Below the pieces are notes generated by a model. It saw only the letters and a list, made by a program, of their open reading frames with translations. It had not been told where the DNA came from and ran no database searches. Of a DNA stretch of 64,000 nucleotides, positions 55,445 to 62,838 are shown piece by piece (the first letter of the stretch is position 1; every line of letters starts with the position of its first letter). Both the position numbers and the translations under genes were made by a program. The DNA is from Fulvivirga lutea. GTDB lineage: Bacteria > Bacteroidota > Bacteroidia > Cytophagales > Cyclobacteriaceae. The DNA is taken from assembly GCF_017068455.1 (NCBI RefSeq), contig NZ_CP070608.1, forward strand, positions 2,213,488-2,277,487, read 5' to 3'.

Positions 55445-57874
55445 TGATTTTGCGGAATAACCAATAGAACCTAATACTAGCAGCAATAATAGGATACTTG
55501 ATATAAGTATTAGTGTATCGCCTATAGCATAAGCCTTTGGTTTAAACACAAAAACAATCTTGTGTTTCCCTGCTGGTATTTCCAATGCTCTCAGTATGAA
55601 ATTTGCTCTGATGATTTCAGCTTCATTCCCATCAATTGTGGCGACCCAACCATGAGGGTAGTAGATCTCAGAAAATACGGCAAAACCATCGGCTGAAAGT
55701 TCAGCAGTGTACTCCAATTTATTCGGACTATAGCTATCAAGCTTTACTGTGCCAGATTGTCTAAATGTTGTTTTGCTTACTTCAAATTTAGACACATCAA
55801 CCACTGCAATGCTATCAGTCGGTACAGTACAAACAACTTCCAATTCTTCATCTGGTGAATTAACAGTTTTAACTTGATCCACTAACCATGCATTTCCAAG
55901 GGCACTTTCGTTTACAATAAAATCTCCTTTACCCGGCCCAAATGTGAGGTACTTCGCATTGAGCATATTAATGGCGCCATAAGTAGAAAAGTCCATATTT
56001 CCATTTTGAACACCACTTATCAAATTTGATCGTTGCCCTTCAATACAGTTAGTATAAAAATCCTGATATCTTCTCATTTTGGCACCATGGTAGCCACCAA
56101 TGGAATGATGGTGGTATGAAGTTCTTGCCTCACTCATAGCATCAGCCTGAAGGTTATAGACTCTGAATTGAGATTTATCCTTTAATATTTGTTTGTCTGC
56201 TTCAGTAGGAGTGATGAATGATCGGTCTGACGAACGTCTATAATTGTCTTCACCAAAATGCCTCTTATCTATTAACGTAACATCTAGGAGAACTAATGCT
56301 CCAAGTACTATCGCCAGCACTCCGAATTTTGTCTTTTTCAGATATGTGAGGTATATAGCTACGCCAGCCAAAAGAATAAATAGCATCGATCTCAATGCAT
56401 CGGCTCTCATAAGTGCTTCTCTATCTGCCTTTAAAGCACTTGTAAACCATACAGGCAGTTGTTCTTCACCACCTTTTGTAAATGAGGCTATTCCTGCAAG
56501 AATTACAATCAATAGACAAAGTCCGCCTGATATACCTAATGCCAGGAATAGTTTTTTTCTAACTTCTTTATGTTGATCGGACTTTAAGATATTCTCTAAG
56601 CCAATAAAGCCTAACAATGGAAATGCTATAAATGGCATAATCATGGTAAAGGTTACGGATCGGAATTTATTGTAGCCCGGAAAGTAATCGAACATGAAGT
56701 AGTTGAAGGATGAGAAACTATCACCCAGACTAAGTATAATTCCAAATAGAGAGACAATACTTAACCAAATCACATATTTCTTTTCAGCAAAGAACAAACC
56801 CAGCACGAAAAGGAAGCAAAAGATAGCTCCTACATAATAAGGCGCAGGTGGTTTTTCGCCCCAATAGCTTGAACTGTACCTGGCTAATTGGTTCGCCATT
56901 TGTTGGTCACCAGCTCTCTGAAGAGCCTTTAAAGTTTCGCTGTCTTCTTCCTGAACAAAGAACTGTCCGTATCCACCTCCCAAAAAGTTTGGCACCAACA
57001 AAGTCATTGGTCCCCATGGGTCGTTGCTATATTGAAAAGCATAATCTTTACTTAAGCCAGATTTTTCTCCTGAAGATTGCGCTTGTGTTAATTCGGATTT
57101 TCCTCTGATCGAATATTTACTGTATTCATAAGTTGTCCATAATTTGCCTATGAATGTACCAAGTGCAATGGTTGCTGCTAAAATCAGTACTGCCAGCTTT
57201 TTAGCAAAGTCAGCCAGAGTTTTTTCTTTAATAGCTTGAATTAACTCTATAGCACCATAAATCAATACAATCAATAATAAGTAATAGGTAATTTGTAAGT
57301 GATTTTCTCTTAGGTGCAATGCCAAACCAAGGGCAGTTACCCCGCAACCAAGAAAAAGTCGTTTTCTAAAAGCCAGATGGATACCAGCCAAAACCATTGG
57401 CATTAAAGCAACAGCACCGATTCTTGAATTATGACCTGCTCCTAAACCAATTATCATATAAGTTGAGAGTCCGAATCCCAATGCTCCTACTATTGCCAAG
57501 TACGGCCTTACTTTGAATGGGAGCAATAAAATATAAAAACTGACAAACGCTAGAAATATATTTTTAATCGGGTGCGGTAAAAAAATAGATAGCACTTGCT
57601 TGAACTTGCCAACAATACTGTCACTCCAGTCTACATCAATTAAATAGGCTGGCATTCCACCAAACATGGAGTTAGTCCAAAGACCTTCTTCACCGGTTTG
57701 CTCACGAAATTCAATGAGTTCCTGAGCACCGCCTTTCCATTGATTGATATCGTGTTGTTCGAGTGATTTGTTATCAAAAAAGATTGGGTTAAAGAAAATT
57801 ACAGTGACTATTAAGAATGTTAGCACCGCAATTAAATGAGGCAGTATATGTTTAGTGAAATTTATTGAATTCAT
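55412..57874 (-). CDS. YfhO-like polytopic membrane protein
   Basis: An 820-residue membrane protein with 12-13 transmembrane segments and a large exported loop in the second half, which ends in a beta-rich domain (FAVFSEIYYPHGWVATIDGN, AGKHKIVFVFKPKAY) and a last membrane helix. This plan matches the YfhO family (PF09586), relatives of GT-C glycosyltransferases. The N-terminal loop carries QWKGGAQELIEFREQTGEEG, where these enzymes keep catalytic acids. Firmicute YfhO glycosylates lipoteichoic acid; no equivalent target is evident here, so the substrate is unknown. Confidence 0.88.
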   Translation of the reverse strand: MNSINFTKHILPHLIAVLTFLIVTVIFFNPIFFDNKSLEQHDINQWKGGAQELIEFREQTGEEGLWTNSMFGGMPAYLIDVDWSDSIVGKFKQVLSIFLPHPIKNIFLAFVSFYILLLPFKVRPYLAIVGALGFGLSTYMIIGLGAGHNSRIGAVALMPMVLAGIHLAFRKRLFLGCGVTALGLALHLRENHLQITYYLLLIVLIYGAIELIQAIKEKTLADFAKKLAVLILAATIALGTFIGKLWTTYEYSKYSIRGKSELTQAQSSGEKSGLSKDYAFQYSNDPWGPMTLLVPNFLGGGYGQFFVQEEDSETLKALQRAGDQQMANQLARYSSSYWGEKPPAPYYVGAIFCFLFVLGLFFAEKKYVIWLSIVSLFGIILSLGDSFSSFNYFMFDYFPGYNKFRSVTFTMIMPFIAFPLLGFIGLENILKSDQHKEVRKKLFLALGISGGLCLLIVILAGIASFTKGGEEQLPVWFTSALKADREALMRADALRSMLFILLAGVAIYLTYLKKTKFGVLAIVLGALVLLDVTLIDKRHFGEDNYRRSSDRSFITPTEADKQILKDKSQFRVYNLQADAMSEARTSYHHHSIGGYHGAKMRRYQDFYTNCIEGQRSNLISGVQNGNMDFSTYGAINMLNAKYLTFGPGKGDFIVNESALGNAWLVDQVKTVNSPDEELEVVCTVPTDSIAVVDVSKFEVSKTTFRQSGTVKLDSYSPNKLEYTAELSADGFAVFSEIYYPHGWVATIDGNEAEIIRANFILRALEIPAGKHKIVFVFKPKAYAIGDTLILISSILLLLLVLGSIGYSAKSSLSKVSESGE

Positions 57875-57935
57875 AAATAGTATTTAAGGCTGTGCAAATT
57901 AGTTAATAATGCCCTTGAATTAAAAATGGAATATT

Positions 57936-58697
57936 CTAAAACCCAAACAAATGATCATTAAGGATTTTTAGGCTGGCAATAAATACAAGCACTGCTGTTG
58001 TTCTTTTTACTGTTCCATGAGAAAATTTTTGAACAGCTAGTCTGGAACCTATTTGCCCGCCTAACAGTACTGCCACAAGTAAAGGCCATGACCATTCCAA
58101 ATCAAGGTAAGGTGGGTGCTGCATCCATTGGCCAATTAATCCTGCAAGTGAGTTTACCAGAATGAAAAAGCTAGCCATAGCTGCTACTCTTTTCGGTTTA
58201 CTCCAATTAATTAAGTTGAGTACTGGCGACAGAAATATACCACCACCAATACCTACCATTCCGGATATAAACCCAATTACACCACCAATTCCCACACCTG
58301 TTGACTGCTTTCGGGTGAAATCATCTTCGTTTTTTTCAGAGTGGTTGTATGGCTTTATCCAAAGTAAAATGGAGGCTATTAATAATGTAAATCCTAATAG
58401 TATGAAAATAAATTCTGCTGATAACGGAAGGTAGCCACCCAAAAATGCCATGGGCACACTGGCAATAATTATGGGGAGTGTACGCTTAACATTCAAATAC
58501 CCTTCCTGATAGAATATAAATGTGCCGCTGGATACAACTATAATATTGCACATTAATGCAGTTGATCTTAAGACAAAAAGGTCAATTCCAGCTAAAACCA
58601 GAAGTGCCAAGTAAGAAGACCCTCCTCCAAAGCCAACGGACGAGTAAAATATGGCGATTAAAAAAAAGAAGACAACTAGTAAAAGTGTATTATCCAT
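57936..58697 (-). CDS. TauE/SafE family permease
   Basis: A 253-residue membrane protein with eight hydrophobic segments and the TauE/SafE repeat signatures FYSSVGFGGGSSYLALLVLA near residue 18 and GFISGMVGIGGGIFLSPVLN near 140. Members export or import sulfur oxyanions and organosulfonates. It follows moaA directly with a one-base overlap, so it belongs to the molybdenum-cofactor unit. It may handle sulfur compounds or an oxyanion linked to cofactor use, but the substrate is not known. Confidence 0.9.
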   Translation of the reverse strand: MDNTLLLVVFFFLIAIFYSSVGFGGGSSYLALLVLAGIDLFVLRSTALMCNIIVVSSGTFIFYQEGYLNVKRTLPIIIASVPMAFLGGYLPLSAEFIFILLGFTLLIASILLWIKPYNHSEKNEDDFTRKQSTGVGIGGVIGFISGMVGIGGGIFLSPVLNLINWSKPKRVAAMASFFILVNSLAGLIGQWMQHPPYLDLEWSWPLLVAVLLGGQIGSRLAVQKFSHGTVKRTTAVLVFIASLKILNDHLFGF

Positions 58698-59674
58698 CAG
58701 CCTCCAATTATTGACATTGATTCGTAAGAAACTTCCGATCGATTATTCTCTGCTTCAAAACCATTAGCCATTTTCTTATTCAAATGCGCCTGTATTTCTT
58801 CGATCAATTTTGCGTCAGAGATGTTTTCGCGCAATAAATCTCTTAAACTTATCCCCGAATGATCATAAAGACAATTTCGAAGCTCGCCTTTAGATGTTAT
58901 TCTAATTCTATTACAATCATTGCAAAAGGTTCTGGAGTAAGCAGCGATAATGCCAATATCGCCTTTAGAACCTGGTATTTTGAATTTCATGGAAGTACTT
59001 CCTGGTTTTTCAGTTAGCCTTTCAATATTTGGATATACAGAATTAAGTCGTTCTTGTATTTCTGAATAAGTGATCACTTCATGTTTAACTTCAGAACCAT
59101 TAAAAGGCATTTCTTCAATATATCTAATGGAAATTGGTAGTGTTTTTGAAAGGTTGGCCATCGGAATAATATCACCCTCATTAATTCCTTTCATCACAAC
59201 TATGTTTACTTTAGTAGGAATTCCACAATCAATTAATGCATGTAGGTTGTTCCAAACTGCTTCAAACTCATCTCTTCGCGTAATTTCATAAAATCTAGCA
59301 CTGTCTGTTGTGTCAAGGCTTACATTGATGGAGTCGATGCCAATCGAAGCTAAATCATGTATAAAAGGAGCTATCAAAACTGCATTAGTGGTAACATGCA
59401 CTTCTTCAATCCCTACAATTTGCTTAAGCGATCGCAGGCAATCAATTAAATCCTTTCTGGCAAATGGTTCGCCACCTGTAATTCGGATTTTTGAAACTCC
59501 ATTTTTACCTAAAATTTTACCTAGCCGAATGATTTCCTCGTAAGAGAGTAAATCTTTTCTTGGTGAATAATTGATGCCTTCGGCTGGCATACAATAGAAA
59601 CACCTCAGATTACATCGATCGGTGACACTAATGCGTGCGTACGTAATTTTCCTACCGAATTTATCAATTAGCAT
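58697..59674 (-). CDS. moaA: GTP 3',8-cyclase
   Basis: MoaA is a radical-SAM enzyme that turns GTP into 3',8-cyclo-GTP, the first step of molybdopterin synthesis. The 325-residue protein has the SAM cluster motif CNLRCFYC (Cys21, 25, 28), RITGGEPFARKDL near 64, the second cluster cysteines in FCNDCNRIRITSKGELRNC near 247 and the C-terminal Gly-Gly (ESMSIIGG) that is needed for catalysis. It is divergent from moaD and 67 bases from it, and upstream of the TauE-like gene. Confidence 0.97.
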   Translation of the reverse strand: MLIDKFGRKITYARISVTDRCNLRCFYCMPAEGINYSPRKDLLSYEEIIRLGKILGKNGVSKIRITGGEPFARKDLIDCLRSLKQIVGIEEVHVTTNAVLIAPFIHDLASIGIDSINVSLDTTDSARFYEITRRDEFEAVWNNLHALIDCGIPTKVNIVVMKGINEGDIIPMANLSKTLPISIRYIEEMPFNGSEVKHEVITYSEIQERLNSVYPNIERLTEKPGSTSMKFKIPGSKGDIGIIAAYSRTFCNDCNRIRITSKGELRNCLYDHSGISLRDLLRENISDAKLIEEIQAHLNKKMANGFEAENNRSEVSYESMSIIGG

Positions 59675-59741
59675 ATAACTAAGTTAGTTAAATGATTCCT
59701 TAAAAAATGTTACTGTGCTTGCTAAAACCTATATTTAACTC

Positions 59742-59981
59742 ATGAAATTGAATGTGCTACTGTTTGGTGTTACCAAAGAAATAATAGGCGAGAGTCCTCA
59801 ACAAATTGAGATTCAGGGAGAAACGGTTAAGGACTTGAGAGATCATTTACTAAATAACTATTCAAAACTGAGCGGTCTGAATTCTTTGATGATTGCAGTA
59901 AATAATGAGTACGCAGAGAATGATCTTCAATTAAAAGAGTCGGACGAAATTGCTCTTATACCACCTGTGAGTGGAGGCTGA
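59742..59981 (+). CDS. moaD: molybdopterin synthase sulfur-carrier subunit
   Basis: MoaD is a ubiquitin-like sulfur carrier. This 79-residue protein ends in IPPVSGG; the C-terminal Gly-Gly is the site of thiocarboxylation. KLNVLLFGVTKEIIG at the start is a typical first strand. The stop overlaps the moaE start by one base (TGATG), so the two subunits are coupled in translation. Confidence 0.96.
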   Translation: MKLNVLLFGVTKEIIGESPQQIEIQGETVKDLRDHLLNNYSKLSGLNSLMIAVNNEYAENDLQLKESDEIALIPPVSGG

Positions 59982-60391
59982 TGATACGAATTACAGAAGA
60001 TACACTTGATATTAATGCAATAACTAATGAAGTTATTGATCCTGCATGTGGTGGAATTGACGTGTTTGTTGGTACAGTAAGAAACCAGACAAAAGGCAAA
60101 GAAGTGACCCATCTATTCTTTGAAACTTACGAGTCGATGGCTATTTCTGAAATGAATAAAATTGCTTCGTTAATTAAGGAAAAGTGGCCTGTTCAGAAGA
60201 TTTCAATTCATCATAGAGTTGGTAGGGTAGAGATTGGCGAAGTTGTGGTTGTTATTGCAGTTTCGTCTCCACATAGAAAAGAGGCATTCGAGGCATGTCA
60301 GTTTGCTATTGATACTTTAAAGAATACAGTACCTATTTGGAAAAAAGAGTTTTTGAAAGATGGTGAAGTGTGGGTATCAGCGTATCCGTGA
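59981..60391 (+). CDS. moaE: molybdopterin synthase catalytic subunit
   Basis: MoaE inserts two sulfurs from MoaD into cyclic pyranopterin monophosphate to make molybdopterin. The 136-residue protein shows GGIDVFVGTVRNQTKGKEVT near residue 24, LFFETYESMAISEMNKI near 44, HHRVGRVEIGEVVVVIAVSS near 76, HRKEAFEACQFAID near 98 and the active-site lysines in VPIWKKEF near 117. It is complete. Confidence 0.97.
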   Translation: MIRITEDTLDINAITNEVIDPACGGIDVFVGTVRNQTKGKEVTHLFFETYESMAISEMNKIASLIKEKWPVQKISIHHRVGRVEIGEVVVVIAVSSPHRKEAFEACQFAIDTLKNTVPIWKKEFLKDGEVWVSAYP

Positions 60392-60414
60392 GTTTATTTA
60401 TGAAAAAATCTACC

Positions 60415-60536
60415 TCGTCATTCTGAGCCCTCTTCCAATTAAAAATAGACAATAAGAGGGCGTGAGAACCTTTAAATTAGGGGATTCTTTCAGCCTCCAA
60501 CGCACAAGCCGATCACATAGAGCTTCAGAATGACGA
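60415..60536. repeat. palindrome-ended intergenic element (REP/MITE-like)
   Basis: About 122 bases flanked by a perfect 12-bp inverted pair, tcgtcattctga (60415-60426) and tcagaatgacga (60525-60536). Inside it an 8-bp hairpin, gccctctt (60427-60434) with aagagggc (60454-60461), adjoins the left end. Elements ending in cgtcattctga are widely scattered in some genomes. It has no coding capacity. It lies between convergent moaE and mobA, and its right arm supplies the mobA stop and last codons. Confidence 0.6.
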
Positions 60537-61124
60537 TTTTTTCAATGAATAATTAATCCTATCCCAATCCTCCGGTCGATTCAAATTCACCAATTCTTTA
60601 GCACTAAAAGGTATTGCCCCAAAACTAACCAGCTTCACAAACTCCTTTGGACTATTGCCTGAATATTTCTTGAGCTTCTCACTACAAGTACTTTTATAAA
60701 GACCTACAAGTGGATTGATTTGCCCTGAAGCATCAGAAGCACAAACAACATCATTTTTGTTCGTATCCATTAGAAGCTTTTCAATAGAATTCTTTGTCAG
60801 AAAGGGCATATCACAAGGTAAAATCAACCAATTAGTAATCTCTTTTGCAAACGCTTGCCTGATACCGCTTATCGGGCCGTTGAACGATTCGCTATCTACA
60901 ATTAAGTTGAAATTTTTAGGAATCATTTTACCCTGATCTTCATGACAAGAAATATAAACTTGATCACAAAATTCGGTTAGCAGGTCATGAGCAATTTCAA
61001 AAAGAGGCTTGTTATAAATTTTCAAGAATGCTTTGTCTTCCCCCATTCGAGAGCTTTGGCCTCCCATCAAAACAAGTCCGTTAACGCGATCTTTTGAAAT
61101 CACTTTTTCCTCCGGTTTTTTCAA
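60525..61124 (-). CDS. mobA: molybdenum cofactor guanylyltransferase
   Basis: MobA links GMP to molybdopterin to make the guanine dinucleotide form. The 199-residue protein has the nucleotidyltransferase signature GLVLMGGQSSRMGEDKAFL (residues 16-34), a DQVYISCH strand, DSESFNGPISGIRQAF near 92 and LILPCDMPFL near 115. The start at 61124 lies inside moaC (44-base overlap), and the stop codon is provided by the palindrome-ended element at 60415-60536. Catalytic residues appear intact. Confidence 0.95.
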   Translation of the reverse strand: MKKPEEKVISKDRVNGLVLMGGQSSRMGEDKAFLKIYNKPLFEIAHDLLTEFCDQVYISCHEDQGKMIPKNFNLIVDSESFNGPISGIRQAFAKEITNWLILPCDMPFLTKNSIEKLLMDTNKNDVVCASDASGQINPLVGLYKSTCSEKLKKYSGNSPKEFVKLVSFGAIPFSAKELVNLNRPEDWDRINYSLKKSSF

Positions 61125-61566
61125 TTAATCGGGTTTCTTTGATGACAATATCATGCGATAATGCTTTGCACATATCATACACGGTTAAAGCAGCAATGCT
61201 GGCACCTGTCAGCGCTTCCATTTCCACTCCAGTTTGCCCCAGACATGATGCTGTGCATGTAATAACCAGTTCATTTTTATCCCTCCTGATATCAATTTTA
61301 CAATTGGTAAGGTTTAACTGATGGCAAAATGGAATGAGCTCAGACGTTTTTTTTGCACCCATTACACCAGCGATAATGCTTGTCTGTGTAACGGATCCTT
61401 TTTTTGTGACTATCTCATTATTTTGATCAAATGCTGCTACAACTTCATCTGGCAGATATAAGATAGCTTGAGCAACTGCAATACGCTTAGTTTCAACTTT
61501 ATCAGAAACATCCACCATCTTTGGGTTCCCATCTTCATCCAGATGTGTTAATTTTCCATTACTCAT
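61081..61566 (-). CDS. moaC: cyclic pyranopterin monophosphate synthase
   Basis: MoaC converts 3',8-cyclo-GTP to cyclic pyranopterin monophosphate. The 161-residue protein has MVDVSDKVETKRIAVAQA near residue 17, GVMGAKKTSELIPFCHQLNL near 68, the GVEMEALTGASIAALTVYDM segment near 113 and a C-terminal Lys-rich KTGGKSDFKRSR. It overlaps mobA by 44 bases on the same strand. It is divergent from moeA, only 17 bases away. Confidence 0.97.
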   Translation of the reverse strand: MSNGKLTHLDEDGNPKMVDVSDKVETKRIAVAQAILYLPDEVVAAFDQNNEIVTKKGSVTQTSIIAGVMGAKKTSELIPFCHQLNLTNCKIDIRRDKNELVITCTASCLGQTGVEMEALTGASIAALTVYDMCKALSHDIVIKETRLIEKTGGKSDFKRSR

Positions 61567-61571
61567 ATAAT

Positions 61572-61579
61572 CAAATTTA
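61572..61579 (-). promoter_or_regulatory. candidate -7 box of moaC
   Basis: TAAATTTG on the minus strand matches TAnnTTTG and ends five bases before the moaC ATG at 61566, giving an almost leaderless transcript. No TTG is present at the usual distance (one is 16 bases upstream). Confidence 0.35.
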
Positions 61580-61583
61580 CTAA

Positions 61584-62780
61584 ATGATATCGGTACAAGA
61601 AGCAGTTAACATTATTCAATCCAATTTGGCAAAGCCTGAAATTATTGAAGTTTCATTTAAGGAGGCTGTTGGTAAGGTTTTAGCAGAGCCAATTTCTGCT
61701 GATAGAGACTTTCCTCCCTTCGATAGAGTAATGATGGATGGAATAGCCATAAACTATGATCGATATAATTCAGGTCAGAGCATGTTTAATGTTGAAGCTA
61801 CACAATTGGCAGGTGCACCGCGTTTGACATTAAGGCAAGCCGATAATTGTTTGGAGGTAATGACGGGTGCCATGTTGCCAAAAGGAGTTGATACCGTTAT
61901 TCGATATGAAGATGTAACCATTGTAGGCAACAAAGCAGTAGTCAATGATATTGAAATTTTCAAAGGACAGAATATTCATAACCAAGGTCAGGATATTGAA
62001 AAGGATCATATAATAATAAAGCCGAGCACACTTATTACACCTGCAGAAATTGGCGTAATTACAACAGTAGGGAAGGAAAAAGTGAAAGTTTACAAGCCTT
62101 TAAAGTTTGCAATTATTTCTACTGGTGATGAATTGGTGCCTGTTGAAGATGAGCCTAAAGAATATCAAATAAGGCAATCAAATTCGCATGTTTTTAAATC
62201 CAGTCTCGACCAAATTGGCATGGACGCTCAGGTGTTTCATATAGTTGATGATAAAGAGACATTAAAAGGCAGAATAAAAGATATCCTAGAGGAATTTGAT
62301 GCATTAATTCTGAGTGGTGGAGTATCCAAAGGGAAAAGTGATTTTGTACCTGAAGTATTGGAGGAGTTGGGTGTAACAAAACATTTTCATCGGGTCGCTC
62401 AACGGCCAGGTAAGCCATTCTGGTTTGGTACCGTAAAAAATAAGTCAGTATTTGCTCTTCCCGGCAATCCTGTTTCTACCTTTTTGTGTTTTAATAAATA
62501 CATTTTACCCTGGTTAAGGAAGAGTTATCGATTGGAAGAAAAAATTCAATTAGCTCAATTGGAGGAAGATTTCAGCTTTAAGCCTGATCTTACATATTTC
62601 CTTCAGGTAAAAGTGAATAACGAAAAAGGCATGCTAAAAGCTACGCCAGTTAAAGGGCAAGGCTCGGGAGATCTTGCCAATCTTGTGTTGGCAGATGGGT
62701 TTATAGAACTTCCTCCAGACAAGTATGATTTTAAAGCTGGGGAGTTGTTTCCACTTATACCTTACCGAAGGTTAGATTAA
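61584..62780 (+). CDS. moeA: molybdopterin molybdenumtransferase
   Basis: MoeA inserts molybdate into adenylated molybdopterin. The 398-residue protein has the MoeA signatures: DRDFPPFDRVMMDGIAINYD near residue 40, VMTGAMLPKGVDTVIRYEDV near 92, the ISTGDELVP strand near 177, DALILSGGVSKGKSDFVPEV near 238, QRPGKPFWFGT near 272 and ALPGNPVSTFLCFNKY near 290. The start ATG is 17 bases from the divergent moaC start. It ends just before the likely ffh promoter. Confidence 0.96.
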   Translation: MISVQEAVNIIQSNLAKPEIIEVSFKEAVGKVLAEPISADRDFPPFDRVMMDGIAINYDRYNSGQSMFNVEATQLAGAPRLTLRQADNCLEVMTGAMLPKGVDTVIRYEDVTIVGNKAVVNDIEIFKGQNIHNQGQDIEKDHIIIKPSTLITPAEIGVITTVGKEKVKVYKPLKFAIISTGDELVPVEDEPKEYQIRQSNSHVFKSSLDQIGMDAQVFHIVDDKETLKGRIKDILEEFDALILSGGVSKGKSDFVPEVLEELGVTKHFHRVAQRPGKPFWFGTVKNKSVFALPGNPVSTFLCFNKYILPWLRKSYRLEEKIQLAQLEEDFSFKPDLTYFLQVKVNNEKGMLKATPVKGQGSGDLANLVLADGFIELPPDKYDFKAGELFPLIPYRRLD

Positions 62781-62805
62781 AGTTTATTCTTTACCTCAAA
62801 ATCCA

Positions 62806-62813
62806 TAATTTTG
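62806..62813 (+). promoter_or_regulatory. candidate -7 box of ffh
   Basis: TAATTTTGCA matches TAnnTTTG with the common CA extension, 25 bases upstream of ATG 62839. A weak -33 (TTTA at 62783-62786) lies 19 bases upstream. Confidence 0.45.
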
Positions 62814-62838
62814 CAGTCGCAAATAGAACACTGAAAAT

